Made by a program: the position numbers and the translations under genes | Shown here: one piece after another, positions 8,486 through 16,983 of the stretch | Numbering within the stretch: position 1 is the first letter of the stretch | Layout: the number at the start of each line of letters is the position of its first letter | Assembly: GCF_030409755.1 (NCBI RefSeq) | Contig: NZ_JAUFQE010000001.1 | Span: forward strand, 1-64,000 | Direction of reading: 5' to 3' | DNA from: Vibrio lentus | Lineage (GTDB): Bacteria > Pseudomonadota > Gammaproteobacteria > Enterobacterales > Vibrionaceae | DNA length: 64,000 nt | The notes under the pieces: generated by a model | What the model saw: only the letters and a program-made list of their open reading frames with translations | The model's database searches: none | Told to the model about the DNA's origin: nothing

Positions 8486-9385
8486 ATGAAAAAGACCACG
8501 CCAACGCCACATGATGCGCTCTTTAAGCAGTTTCTCACTCATCCTGAAACCGCTAAGGACTTATTGGATATTCACCTACCTGCTGAGCTGCGTGAAATCT
8601 GTGATTTGTCGACCTTAAAGCTCGAATCAGGCAGCTTTATTGAAGAAAACTTACGGCCTTATTATTCGGATGTCCTTTATTCTCTCACAACGTCTCAGGG
8701 GGAAGGGTACGTCTATGCGTTAATTGAGCACCAGAGTCGGCCAGATAAACACATGGCATTCAGACTGATACGTTATGCTATCGCTGCCATGCAACAGCAT
8801 ATTGAAGCGGGTCATGAGCACTTACCCTTGGTGATACCTTTGCAGTTTTACCATGGCCAAGTCTCGCCCTACCCATATGAAATGAATTGGTTAAAAGGAT
8901 TTGCTAACCCTAAGATGGCTAAGGCTCTCTATACTCAAGATTTTCCATTGGTCGATGTCACGGTCATCTCCGATGATGAGATAATGCAGCATCGCCGCAT
9001 CGCGTTACTTGAGCTTGTACAAAAGCACGCAAGGCATCGTGATATCATGGATTTCTTTGAGCCTCTGGTCACATTGCTCTTAACCGATTACACTACAGAT
9101 AAGCAAGTACAGTCATTGATGAGCTACCTACTCCAAGTGGGTGAAACGAATAACCTAGAAGCGTTAATTACGTCACTGGTCTCATCAGTACCGAAACACG
9201 AGGAAACACTTATGACTATTGCAGAACAATTGCGCCAACAAGGCGAGCAACGTGGCCGCCAAGAAGGGCGCCAAGAAGCACTCAAGGAGATGGCGCGTAA
9301 GATGCTGCTTAATGGTCTAGATCAACAAACCATTATGGATGTCACGGGATTGAATACAGACGAACTAGCACAACTTTCTCATTAG
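8486..9385 (+). CDS. rpn: Rpn family recombination-promoting nuclease/putative transposase
   Basis: A 299-aa protein of the Rpn/YhgA-like family. Members carry a PD-(D/E)XK nuclease domain and promote RecA-independent recombination. The opening THPETAKDLLDIHLP, YSDVLYSL (Asp62) and YALIEHQS (Glu81, Gln83) are the hallmark motifs, followed by LVIPLQFYHGQ. The C-terminal third is a Gln/Arg/Glu-rich helical segment (RQQGEQRGRQEGRQEALKEMARKML), also typical. The length matches the family. It stands alone and is followed by an IS5-type remnant. Confidence 0.9.
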   Translation: MKKTTPTPHDALFKQFLTHPETAKDLLDIHLPAELREICDLSTLKLESGSFIEENLRPYYSDVLYSLTTSQGEGYVYALIEHQSRPDKHMAFRLIRYAIAAMQQHIEAGHEHLPLVIPLQFYHGQVSPYPYEMNWLKGFANPKMAKALYTQDFPLVDVTVISDDEIMQHRRIALLELVQKHARHRDIMDFFEPLVTLLLTDYTTDKQVQSLMSYLLQVGETNNLEALITSLVSSVPKHEETLMTIAEQLRQQGEQRGRQEGRQEALKEMARKMLLNGLDQQTIMDVTGLNTDELAQLSH

Positions 9386-9451
9386 CCGCTGGTTGTGTTG
9401 ATAAAATCTGCCTGGAGACAAAGCTACATCGTTTATGGCTAACCGTGGGCT

Positions 9452-9565
9452 TCTAACTGGCATACCTAGAGCTATAATTTTGTTCATAGTTTTGACATTT
9501 ACTATCATTTCACCTATTTGAGCGTTGTAATATCTCAAACTCGCTTTAGCGCTTTTCCGCTTCAT
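9452..9565 (-). pseudogene. IS5-family transposase C-terminal remnant
   Basis: The minus strand reads ASLRYYNAQIGEMIVNVK then TMNKIIALGMPVR, matching the conserved C-terminus of IS5-family DDE transposases (SLRxYNxQVGE ... MNKxxxLGMPVR). The rest of the transposase is absent. A related fragment occurs at 25.2 kb. Confidence 0.6.
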
Positions 9566-10119
9566 TTATTGAGTAACTCTCTTCCCAACGCCTTGCATTC
9601 TTTCGAGGTGCTCTCAATGAGGTAAAACCTTTCTTTTTCAGAACCTCATGGCGCAACAAAACTGACTTCCACACTCATGGTTTCGAGTATATCGACATGA
9701 ACAGCTAAGTGTAGCTTTTGCTATGTTCTGCGTTTCTTTGCATCAAGCTTTTTCACTTTCCACTCTCCCTGACCAAAAAGGTGGGGGCTAATTGAGTTAA
9801 TGGCTAGACGGCGAACAGCCCTTTAAGATTTATTGCTATATTTGACTTGAACCGCCTTCGAACGCTTACCTTTGAAGATTGAGTACGGACGGTTCTTTTT
9901 CTAACGCCAATCAACCTATAAAGTACGTATTAAACTTAAATATTGGGCGTTCTCCCTTCGGTTGGCTCATTCCGTCGCTTCACCCCTCTCGCGATAACTT
10001 ATGGCACTGTTATCGAGCAAGCTCAATGTGACATTAAGTTCCTGCGAACAATCACCAACGCCTCCGCTACTGCGTAGCTGCGCTTCGTCGTGCCTCCTCG
10101 TTACCTTTCACTGATTTCA
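9566..10119. other. Non-coding stretch with a vestigial MAQQN start
   Basis: No intact gene. At 9648-9665 the sequence reads ATG GCG CAA CAA AAC TGA, the beginning of the MAQQN genes at 2645 and 10336 followed at once by a stop. This looks like a dead or recombined copy of the shared 5' module. The rest holds no feature I can support. Confidence 0.35.
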
Positions 10120-10335
10120 ATTAAGTTCTAGTAAGGGCTTGTTTTCTTATGTGCCGATTTTCCTTTCGACTCGCATCACTGGATGGCGCTCGCAGACTGT
10201 TCACCATCCTCAATCAGAACCTTCTCTGCAAGGGTTAATAAACGCTTCGCGCCCCTGCAGAGAAGAACCCTGTTTGAGATCTGGACAGCCAAGTGGCTCC
10301 ATAAAAGTGATACTCAAACAGAAAGGAAACTTGTC
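10120..10335 (+). ncRNA. Repeated hairpin leader, copy 2
   Basis: Closely related to 2440-2644: both contain AGTAAGGGCTTGTTTTCTT-like sequence, GGACAGCCAAG and GTGATACTCAAACAG, then AAAGGAAAC before ATGGC. The stem here is CTTCTCTGCAAGGG with CCCCTGCAGAGAAG (10221-10265, one A-C mismatch in 14). Both arms are changed together relative to copies 1 and 3. The loop is AT-richer (TTAATAAACGCTTCGCG). Confidence 0.6.
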
Positions 10336-10692
10336 ATGGCACAACAAAACTCAACCCCAACTCTCTCTACATTGACGCTCAGCGACCAGCGTTTCGCCGC
10401 TGGGCACGAAAGCTCACCAAAAAATGATATCTCTTTACTGCGAATTCCTCAGCGGACAGAGGAAGAAGAGCACGGCTTTTCTCTTACGCCGTGTAGCGAC
10501 ATTACCTTAGCTGAACTCAATATCGCAGGATTTACTTCGCGTGATTCTAAGTTCTACCCATCCACTCTGGCTGAGGTTGAGAAGAGTATCTTACACCACT
10601 TTAAAATAGGGGACTTAACTGACAATTTTATTGTGAAGGATGTATCAACCCCTTCGAGAGTCCTCTTTTCGTTCCACCGTTGCCCGTTTTAA
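10336..10692 (+). CDS. Hypothetical plasmid protein, second MAQQN family member
   Basis: A 118-aa protein sharing its first ~33 codons and whole leader with the gene at 2645 (MAQQNSTPTLS ... GHESSPKNDIS), after which the two diverge completely. No domain is recognised; the C-terminal part has ITLAELNIAGFTSRD and ends SFHRCPF. An upstream in-frame extension to 10183 runs through the conserved leader hairpin and is unlikely to be translated. The ATG at 10336 sits after AAAGGAAACTTGTC. It probably forms an operon with the following gene. Confidence 0.65.
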   Translation: MAQQNSTPTLSTLTLSDQRFAAGHESSPKNDISLLRIPQRTEEEEHGFSLTPCSDITLAELNIAGFTSRDSKFYPSTLAEVEKSILHHFKIGDLTDNFIVKDVSTPSRVLFSFHRCPF

Positions 10693-10730
10693 TTACTGGG
10701 ATATTTTTGTATTAACGTCAGGAGTAAGTC

Positions 10731-11117
10731 ATGAAATATCTCTCTCACTATATTCAAGCCAAACAAACGCAAGCATTTAATGAGGCTGGGGCATTTTTTG
10801 CTTTTTCTAATAAGCAGTTCGATGAAGCAAAAAAAGAGGGCGTGAAATATGCGTCGTTAGGTATGGGTTTAATTTGCCCTGTTGATAATGCGAAGCAATT
10901 AATGACCCGTTTAGATTCTATTGCTCAAGAAGGGATCGCTGAAGACATCGAAGAGAATGGTAAAAAAGCGATCATTCGCCGTGAGCTATTCAATCACGAG
11001 TGTTTCTATACCAATGACATTTGTGATTGTGTCGAAAAGCTCGAAGGGTATGGCATTTCTTACGATGAAGTGTATGAGGTGTTTAATCACATTCGTAAAA
11101 CGGAAGACGTTTATTAA
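10731..11117 (+). CDS. Hypothetical protein resembling plasmid/phage DUF7659-type proteins
   Basis: A 128-aa soluble acidic protein. The opening HYIQAKQTQAFNEAGAFFAFSNKQFDEAKK and the GMGLICPVDNAKQLM segment resemble a widespread uncharacterised plasmid and phage family (from memory, DUF7659 or similar). The function is unknown. The start follows a good site (AGGAGTAAGTC). It is 38 bp downstream of the MAQQN protein and followed by a strong hairpin, so the two genes are probably co-transcribed. Confidence 0.75.
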   Translation: MKYLSHYIQAKQTQAFNEAGAFFAFSNKQFDEAKKEGVKYASLGMGLICPVDNAKQLMTRLDSIAQEGIAEDIEENGKKAIIRRELFNHECFYTNDICDCVEKLEGYGISYDEVYEVFNHIRKTEDVY

Positions 11118-11133
11118 ACGCTAAAAGTAAAGC

Positions 11134-11165
11134 GCCTTGATATTTGCTGTATCAAATATCAAGGC
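11134..11165 (+). terminator. Hairpin after the 10731 gene
   Basis: A perfect 13-bp stem (GCCTTGATATTTG/CAAATATCAAGGC) with a 6-nt loop lies 17 bp after the stop. The downstream sequence is AAATTCAATTTAAA, without a real T-run, so it may act as an RNA stabiliser or attenuator as well as a terminator. Confidence 0.5.
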
Positions 11166-11195
11166 AAATTCAATTTAAATACAGGGGTAAATAAA

Positions 11196-11530
11196 ATGAA
11201 CATTAAAAATGTTACATCCGATAACGAAGAAACAAAAGAAAAAATTATGTTTGTACAGCTGTGCCGTTTGATCTTGGCAAAGTTGTTTGTACACAAGGCA
11301 TTGCTGAACTGCTAAATAACAATATTGGTGTGAATTTACCGATTTACTTACATCGTCACCAAAATGGTGATTGGGGAAATGTCTGTGTTGAAGATAAACT
11401 TACCAATGACGAAGCCACCAAGACAGGCGAGCGGGTTTTATCCAGTTACACCATTTGTAATGAACAAGTCTGGATAATTACCGAGCGTGATCGTAGTTGC
11501 ACTACGATTTTACTCCCTAATGAATATTGA
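11196..11530 (+). pseudogene. Small plasmid protein, apparently frameshifted
   Basis: An ATG at 11196 with a plausible upstream site (GGGGTAAATAAA) opens MNIKNVTSDNEETKEKIMFV. The conserved body (PFDLGKVVCTQGIAELL ... WGNVCVEDKLTNDEATKTG ... VWIITERDRSCTTILLPNEY) is in another frame, reachable only from a GTG at 11261 that has no ribosome binding site. The whole matches a common plasmid/phage protein family of about 110 aa of unknown function. The split near 11255 therefore looks like a 1- or 2-nt indel. An alternative is a functional 89-aa GTG-started protein. Confidence 0.6.
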
Positions 11531-11584
11531 TGACGTCAATTCACGCGATATAATGGAGTTCCTTTGGACTCCATTTTTTAGCTT

Positions 11585-12028
11585 ATGAAAAAACTAATCT
11601 TATTATTGTCGGTATTTCCAAGTGTCGGGTATTCGTTTTGTTTTGATGAAGCAGGACAACATTATAATGTTGATCCAGATTTGCTGCGATCGATAGCACA
11701 AGTTGAAAGCAGTCTTGATCCTAATGCTTATAACGAAAACAAAAATAAAAAAGGTCAAGTAACCAGTCGTGACTTTGGACTCATGCAAATTAACTCTAGT
11801 TGGTTTCCTCGACTGACTGAATTTAATGTCAATGAAACCAATGTCTACGAACCTTGTTTTAATGTTTCATTAGGTGCGTGGGTATTAAGCTCTAACTTTG
11901 CCAGCCATGGTTATAACTGGAATAGCGTAGGTGCTTATAATGCAGGATTTCTTAAACGTACCGAAAACGTCAGAAAAATATACATCAAAAAAGTTCAAAA
12001 AGTCTATTATCAGTCGCCATTAAAATAA
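11585..12028 (+). CDS. Conjugation-type lytic transglycosylase
   Basis: A 147-aa secreted protein. An N-terminal signal peptide (MKKLILLLSVFPSVGYSF) is followed by a SLT/VirB1-like domain with the catalytic Glu in AQVESSLDP (Glu41), FGLMQINSSWF (residues 64-74), GAWVL and VGAYNAG. It matches small plasmid transglycosylases (VirB1, IagB, F orf169 types) that open peptidoglycan for the transfer apparatus. It is isolated from the tra operon but on the same replicon, so a role in conjugation is likely. Two cysteines (CF near the mature N-terminus and PCF later) may pair. Confidence 0.9.
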   Translation: MKKLILLLSVFPSVGYSFCFDEAGQHYNVDPDLLRSIAQVESSLDPNAYNENKNKKGQVTSRDFGLMQINSSWFPRLTEFNVNETNVYEPCFNVSLGAWVLSSNFASHGYNWNSVGAYNAGFLKRTENVRKIYIKKVQKVYYQSPLK

Positions 12029-12377
12029 CCTTTCTTGCACCATAACGGTGCGGCGCTAGTTGTGTCACGATCTTCTTTTTCCGTTTTACATTCCTTCCCT
12101 AATGGTCTCAATCACCCTAGATTCAATCGCCAACGGTTCGGCTTTTGAGCTCGACGTCCCTAAAACACACCCCAAGAAAACAAACTTGATGCAGACTCAT
12201 TGGAGGTCATTGTTACCACTTGGGAATCATCCACACACCACGTCATAATCTGGCGATTATGGATGGTTGTCTGGAGTAAGTATTTGATAGCTAAGCGATG
12301 TGTAGTTTGTGTCTTTCATTGATATGGCATGTTTTCACGAAATTTCGTGATTCTATGTCCCTATATGAAGGTACTAA
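12029..12377. other. Intergenic region before the integrase pair
   Basis: A 62-codon frame at 12060-12248 has poor codon character, a long Pro/Thr/His-rich end and no ribosome binding site; I do not call it a gene. The last 80 bp are AT-rich and probably contain the promoter for the recombinase pair, with a short inverted CGAAATTTCG at 12337. An attachment site for the block might be here but I could not find matching ends. Confidence 0.3.
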
Positions 12378-13511
12378 ATGATGAAAAAAGTCTTACTCAC
12401 ACAACGCTTTGTTGAGCGCATCCCTTCTAACCATCTGGTTCAAGAGTTTTACGATACAAAAGTCCCTGAGTTGTATTTAAGAGTTTATCCGTCAGGAGGG
12501 AAGCGATTTTATATTCGCTTTCAGCATGAAGGGTTAAGGGTTCACCGCAAGCTTGGTAAAGCAACCGACCTATCATTACGAGAGGTGCGAAAGCAAGTGG
12601 TGAATGAAGTTCACCAGACTCGTTATCTGGCAGATATAAAAGAGCTGCCACCAATAACGATTCGGGTCTTCGCAGAGGAATTTTTTAAGCGTTATCCTCG
12701 CCACTGGAAACCAAGAACGACGGTAAAGAATAAGAGCGCTTTTCGTTTACATATCGCGCCTATTTTAGGCGATAAACTGGTTCACTCCATAGAGCGAAGA
12801 GACATTGAAGGGTGGTTTGCTCAGTTGAATCACGTGAAAGGCTCAGCGAATCAGGCGTTAGTGTTGATGTCTGTAATGATGCAGCAGTGTGAAGCGTGGG
12901 GATATCGACATAGAAACACTAACCCTTGTCGTCACTTTAAGCGTTATAAAGCGGGAGAGGTCGAACGCTACCTCAGTCCGGAAGAGTTGCGTAGCCTATG
13001 GCATGTACTCGAAACGTTAAAAGCCGATAATCCGATTCTCGTGATGATTATCCGATTGTTAATATATACAGGGTGCCGTTCTTCGGAAGTGAGAACGTTG
13101 CAATGGAAAGATTACAGGGGAGGGCATTGGCATTTATCAGACAGTAAAACAGGTGCAAAAACGGTGTATCTTTGCTCACAGGTTAGGGCGTATCTAAAAG
13201 AGTGGCGAACAGAGAGTGATTATATTTTTCCTGCTCAATGCCATACCAAACCGATATCTGAAGTGGCCTTGAGTTCGTTCTGGCGTAAAGTGCGCCGTTT
13301 AGCCGAGTTAGCTGGTGTGCGCTTACATGATTTACGCCACACGTACGCCAGTATTGCAATTCAATCCAATATTAATCTGACGGTGCTTAGTCGCTTACTG
13401 GGTCACGCGGAAGTAGAAACGACGCTGAAATATGCTCACTTAAGCAGTCTGGATGCTTGTAAAGCAGCCTCTCATATATCAGCCACTTTGGCTAAGGGGA
13501 TGCGCTCATGA
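12378..13511 (+). CDS. Tyrosine recombinase, first of an overlapping pair
   Basis: A 377-aa phage-type integrase. The N-terminus (residues 10-75) is a DUF4102-like arm-binding domain (YLRVYPSGGKRFYIRFQHEG ... RKLGKATDLSLREVR). The core-binding helices follow, then the catalytic domain with Arg234 (TGCRSSEV), Lys257 (SKTGAK), His317 and Arg320 (LHDLRHTYAS), His343 (LLGHAEVETTLKYAH) and Tyr352. All active-site residues are present. Its last codons overlap the start of the next recombinase by 4 bp (ATGA), so they are translated together. The pair probably drives excision and integration of the adjoining defence block. Confidence 0.93.
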   Translation: MMKKVLLTQRFVERIPSNHLVQEFYDTKVPELYLRVYPSGGKRFYIRFQHEGLRVHRKLGKATDLSLREVRKQVVNEVHQTRYLADIKELPPITIRVFAEEFFKRYPRHWKPRTTVKNKSAFRLHIAPILGDKLVHSIERRDIEGWFAQLNHVKGSANQALVLMSVMMQQCEAWGYRHRNTNPCRHFKRYKAGEVERYLSPEELRSLWHVLETLKADNPILVMIIRLLIYTGCRSSEVRTLQWKDYRGGHWHLSDSKTGAKTVYLCSQVRAYLKEWRTESDYIFPAQCHTKPISEVALSSFWRKVRRLAELAGVRLHDLRHTYASIAIQSNINLTVLSRLLGHAEVETTLKYAHLSSLDACKAASHISATLAKGMRS

Positions 13512-14803
13512 GCTATATCAGACTCACTCAGAAAAAGATTAAGGATTTATTGCCCCAACCCAAAACTTATGTTGTTTGGGATACAAAGCAATATGGGTTT
13601 GGGGTGCGAGTAGGCAAAGACGCTTCCTGTTTTTATGTCATGAAGACAGGCGGTGGCAATAAGATTATAGCACCTGTCGATAGCCTGTCTCTTCGTCAAG
13701 CTCGTCAAAAAACGTTAAGCCTGATGCAGGGTAATAATAAGAGTAGGGCAATCGGGGTGATGCGTTTTGATGTATTGGTACAGGGTGAATGGTTACAAAA
13801 AGTGTGCTCAACATGGAAAACCAGCTCACAGGGAGGGGCAAGAGGGGCATTAAATAAACACTTATTACCAGAATTTGGGCATTACCCCGTCACTCGTATT
13901 GATTCGTGTCATGTGCAGCGTTGGTTTGATGAGTTAAGCCAAGACTATGCTGGAGCGGCTAATCGCACTCTTGATGTGCTGCGTTCCATTTTTAAATATG
14001 CCGAGAGACAAGGGTATTGCTTGAAAAATCCTTGCGATGGTATCAAGCAGAACCGAAAAAAGAAGTTGAATCGCTTTTTAAGTCTGGAGGAATTATCGCG
14101 ACTTGAAGGGGCTTTACGAACGGTTAGTCAGCAGGGAGAAATTGAGGCGTGTTGCTGTAAGGTCATAACGCTGGTGCTTTTGACGGGGTGTCGGATTTCA
14201 GAGGTGACGGGATTGCAATGGTCCTTTATCAAAGGAGATGAATGGCATTTGCCAGACAGTAAAACGGGGGCGAAAGTGGTTTATGTGGGTAAAGATGCTC
14301 GAAAACTCCTTTCGGAAATAGGGAAACAGTTTTTTGACTCTAATGGTGATGATGTTTTTCCACCTCTTCGCCGTTATGTGAGTCGGCCTACTAAGGTTGG
14401 GATGGTATGGCAAAGAGTACGGGTGTTAGCCGATATTGCAGATGTACGTATTCATGACTTACGCCATACTTTTGCCAGTTATGCGGTACTGGAAGGTTAT
14501 CCGCTCCCGATGGTCGCTAAGCTCCTTGGTCATAAACGTATCTCTTCAACACTTCGTTATATGCATGTCAGTGAACGCCATGTGACAGAGGCAGTAGATA
14601 CTCTGGGGGCGGTAATAACGGGGATGTTAGTCGAGCCTAAAGAAGTACAGCCCAGAAAACGAAAACGTACCACAAAGGCATTGAAGGCAGACAAACCTAG
14701 CCCCGAACCAAAGGCAATAAAAGGGAAATTCAACATTTTGCCAGAATTAACGGATGAGCAGATAAGTGATATTAGAGCTGAGTTGGATTTTTTGAGTTGG
14801 TAG
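13508..14803 (+). CDS. Tyrosine recombinase, second of an overlapping pair
   Basis: A 431-aa integrase of the same general build as its upstream neighbour but clearly diverged. It has a DUF4102-type start (YVVWDTKQYGFGVRVGKD), TGCRISEV, SKTGAK, VRIHDLRHTFAS and LLGHKRISSTLRYMHV, giving the full R-K-H-R-H-Y set. A C-terminal tail of about 55 residues is basic then Pro/Lys-rich (KRKRTTKALKADKPSPEPK) and ends in an acidic helix. Tandem, translationally coupled recombinases may act as a heteromeric pair with one strand each, as in XerCD. That is an inference. Confidence 0.92.
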   Translation: MSYIRLTQKKIKDLLPQPKTYVVWDTKQYGFGVRVGKDASCFYVMKTGGGNKIIAPVDSLSLRQARQKTLSLMQGNNKSRAIGVMRFDVLVQGEWLQKVCSTWKTSSQGGARGALNKHLLPEFGHYPVTRIDSCHVQRWFDELSQDYAGAANRTLDVLRSIFKYAERQGYCLKNPCDGIKQNRKKKLNRFLSLEELSRLEGALRTVSQQGEIEACCCKVITLVLLTGCRISEVTGLQWSFIKGDEWHLPDSKTGAKVVYVGKDARKLLSEIGKQFFDSNGDDVFPPLRRYVSRPTKVGMVWQRVRVLADIADVRIHDLRHTFASYAVLEGYPLPMVAKLLGHKRISSTLRYMHVSERHVTEAVDTLGAVITGMLVEPKEVQPRKRKRTTKALKADKPSPEPKAIKGKFNILPELTDEQISDIRAELDFLSW

Positions 14804-15017
14804 TTATCTTGAATCCTTATAAAGCCACTTTTTGGGAGTGGCTTATCCTATTATTGCCCATTATTATATTCGGCTAGCAACATGCGCGTTCGTAGACAAC
14901 TGGAATTTACCCAACCCCTGCTCATGTGACGATAACAAGACTCATGCAGTAAAAATGACTTTTTATGTTGGTAAGGTCGCTTCGGGACAAAAGCAACTCA
15001 GAAAATGAGGTGTTTAT

Positions 15018-15473
15018 CTAATCATTGTTGAAAAGAGCTTCAAGCGTAGGGCTTTCAGCAGCATCGAGGCACACAGCGTCAACCCATTTATCAAAACCAA
15101 AAAAACATCGGGATATATCGATGTTTTGGGCTTGGAGAGAAGGTGCCAGCATTTTGCTTTGAATCGCTCCATACTCATCTTGATTAAATACCCTAGCATG
15201 ATCTAACTCTTTGAAAATATTTAATTCTATATACTTCCCAACAACACAGCTATTAAATGAAAATTCTTTCAATTTTTCTGGTGCAAACGGATAGCCTAAA
15301 ATCATCTGCTCTATGTTGAGGGTGGATTTGTCTGAGTAAAAGATCCCTATGATTCGCAGTCTGGAGTATTCTAGGATGTAGATGCTGCACTTCTCAGTTT
15401 CGCCGCAGTGGCCTTTGTCGATAGATACAAGATCCACTACAGAATCATGTTGCGATATGTAAGATGTCACCAC
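15018..15473 (-). CDS. Hypothetical protein, 151 aa
   Basis: A soluble-looking 151-aa protein with no motif I recognise. It has several aromatic and Cys residues (CGETEKCSIYILEYSRLRIIG) and an acidic C-terminus (DAAESPTLEALFNND). It lies between the recombinase pair and a secreted protein on the same strand. The intergenic gap on its left (14804-15017) shows no gene. Function unknown. Confidence 0.5.
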   Translation of the reverse strand: MVTSYISQHDSVVDLVSIDKGHCGETEKCSIYILEYSRLRIIGIFYSDKSTLNIEQMILGYPFAPEKLKEFSFNSCVVGKYIELNIFKELDHARVFNQDEYGAIQSKMLAPSLQAQNIDISRCFFGFDKWVDAVCLDAAESPTLEALFNND

Positions 15474-15619
15474 AGATTTTTCCTTCTTAGAGCTATGTGA
15501 GAGGAAGGCTACTATTTGTTAGGCGTTAACCCTCCATTATTGGGACAAAAGCGCCTTAGAGCTATTGCCTTAAAACGTTGGTGACTCAAAATCACACCGT
15601 AGTGAAGAATTGGACAATG

Positions 15620-15970
15620 TTACTTGACATAACCCATTAAACACTCACCTGCTTTATATTCTGAATAATGCGTGGCCATTTGTTGTTTTTCTTCTTTTCC
15701 TTGAACAATTGGGTATTCAAATACGTCTCCAATAATAATTTTACCACTGATGTACTCATCAACACTTTTTGTGGTTCCCTTTAGGGTTTCTTCCATCGTG
15801 TTGTATTCCATTCCCATTTGTCGAAAAGTCATGAAATACTGTGCTGTTTTACCGACTTCACGACAGTTGTCTGCGATTGATTTTCCATCGTTTATCGCAT
15901 CCTGAGAAAAAGACGGGTGACTAAAGGTTATCAAGAATACAACCAAGCTCCGCATGAGAATTTTGTCCAT
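15620..15970 (-). CDS. Hypothetical secreted/periplasmic protein
   Basis: A 116-aa protein with a clear signal peptide (ILMRSLVVFLITFSHPSFS-Q) and two cysteines in the mature part (NCREVG and GECLMGY), which could form one disulfide. AAGG lies 12 bp before the ATG. It is 22 bp downstream of the PLD-like gene, so the two are probably co-transcribed. I know no family for it; a helper or immunity role for the PLD-like enzyme is possible but unproven. Confidence 0.65.
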   Translation of the reverse strand: MDKILMRSLVVFLITFSHPSFSQDAINDGKSIADNCREVGKTAQYFMTFRQMGMEYNTMEETLKGTTKSVDEYISGKIIIGDVFEYPIVQGKEEKQQMATHYSEYKAGECLMGYVK

Positions 15971-15992
15971 ATAGCCAATACCTTATGAACAG

Positions 15993-16937
15993 TTAGTACC
16001 TTAACTGTCTTTCTATTATTTCGCTAACAAAGCCATCATCATAAAATTCGTCTGGAATTCTCTTTCGATAGTACATATCTTTCCATATGACTTTGACAAC
16101 ATATTCAGCGTCTTCATTGTGTTCCAAATGTTCATATTCATTGTTGATGGCAATGACACCAATAGCATGTATGGGGTCTGAACCGGAGGAAAAGTAATCA
16201 TGTAGTGTAGACATTCTTTCTCTTTCTTGAACGAACTCGTCTAGCATAATTTCTTTGGTGTAAACTCCACCATGAAATAAATCTGGTGCGTCCTTCAAAC
16301 CTAAACGCGTATCCAAAAATTGCTCATCGACACTATAAAGAAATGTACCATGATCGTAATTGAAGCAAACATTCCAAACTTCTATTAATGATTCGTCATA
16401 TTTCCCTGATTCATGCCCCCAAATACCTAGGTTGAATGAGGATGCACGACATTTTCTTTCAGTGTATTGATCTTCATACATACACGTAATTTTGGAGTTT
16501 TTTGCATAGTCACTAAAGTAAGTTATGAGATCCTCATACTCGCTTAAATATTGCTTTACTAAACGAAAGTCATTGTTAATTAGTATAATGTTTTCAAAGT
16601 GTTTTCGTGCCATCCGTGACCAATTATAACTTCCCGTAATAACCGTGCTGTTATCAATAATGCAGAATTTATTATGCATTATGAATCTAGTTTTTATTGG
16701 ATAAAGTACGACGTTTTTAGATGGCCTAAAAAAATTTTTCTTATTGAGATGGTCATCAAAGTACATAACCTCGACAGACACCCCTTTTGCTATCAGTTGA
16801 TCAAATATGGGTGCATAGTCAAACCAGTTAATCCATGCTACACATATTTTTACGCTCTCTTTAGCTGTACGTAACTCATTTCTTAAATGAAAGCCAATAT
16901 CTTCGAAGTATGCTTTAGTCTTAATGGTTGTTAGCAT
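15993..16937 (-). CDS. Phospholipase D-like (HKD) domain protein
   Basis: A 314-aa protein with one PLD-superfamily HKD motif: IMHNKFCIIDNSTVITGSYNWS (His88, Lys90, Asp95, then GSYNWS 102-107), preceded by the usual strand ICVAWINWFDYAPIFDQL and VEVMYFDD. Single-motif members dimerise and often cut DNA (Nuc, BfiI type) or phospholipid. The C-terminal 150 residues are unassigned and contain a likely sensor or partner region. There is no signal peptide. The neighbourhood of recombinases and a restriction system favours a nuclease in defence over a lipase. Confidence 0.88.
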   Translation of the reverse strand: MLTTIKTKAYFEDIGFHLRNELRTAKESVKICVAWINWFDYAPIFDQLIAKGVSVEVMYFDDHLNKKNFFRPSKNVVLYPIKTRFIMHNKFCIIDNSTVITGSYNWSRMARKHFENIILINNDFRLVKQYLSEYEDLITYFSDYAKNSKITCMYEDQYTERKCRASSFNLGIWGHESGKYDESLIEVWNVCFNYDHGTFLYSVDEQFLDTRLGLKDAPDLFHGGVYTKEIMLDEFVQERERMSTLHDYFSSGSDPIHAIGVIAINNEYEHLEHNEDAEYVVKVIWKDMYYRKRIPDEFYDDGFVSEIIERQLRY

Positions 16938-16983
16938 TGATACCCCCCAGAATTAAAATAACGCGCTTTTCGACCCATGAGTA

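Noticed and set aside
12060..12248. Open frame of 62 codons
   Set aside because: No start signals and poor protein character; considered incidental.
15500..15540. GTTAGGCGTTAACCC resembling an integron attC core
   Set aside because: I could find no partner core (RYYYAAC) at a suitable distance in the same orientation and no run of cassettes; a single 7-bp match is not enough.
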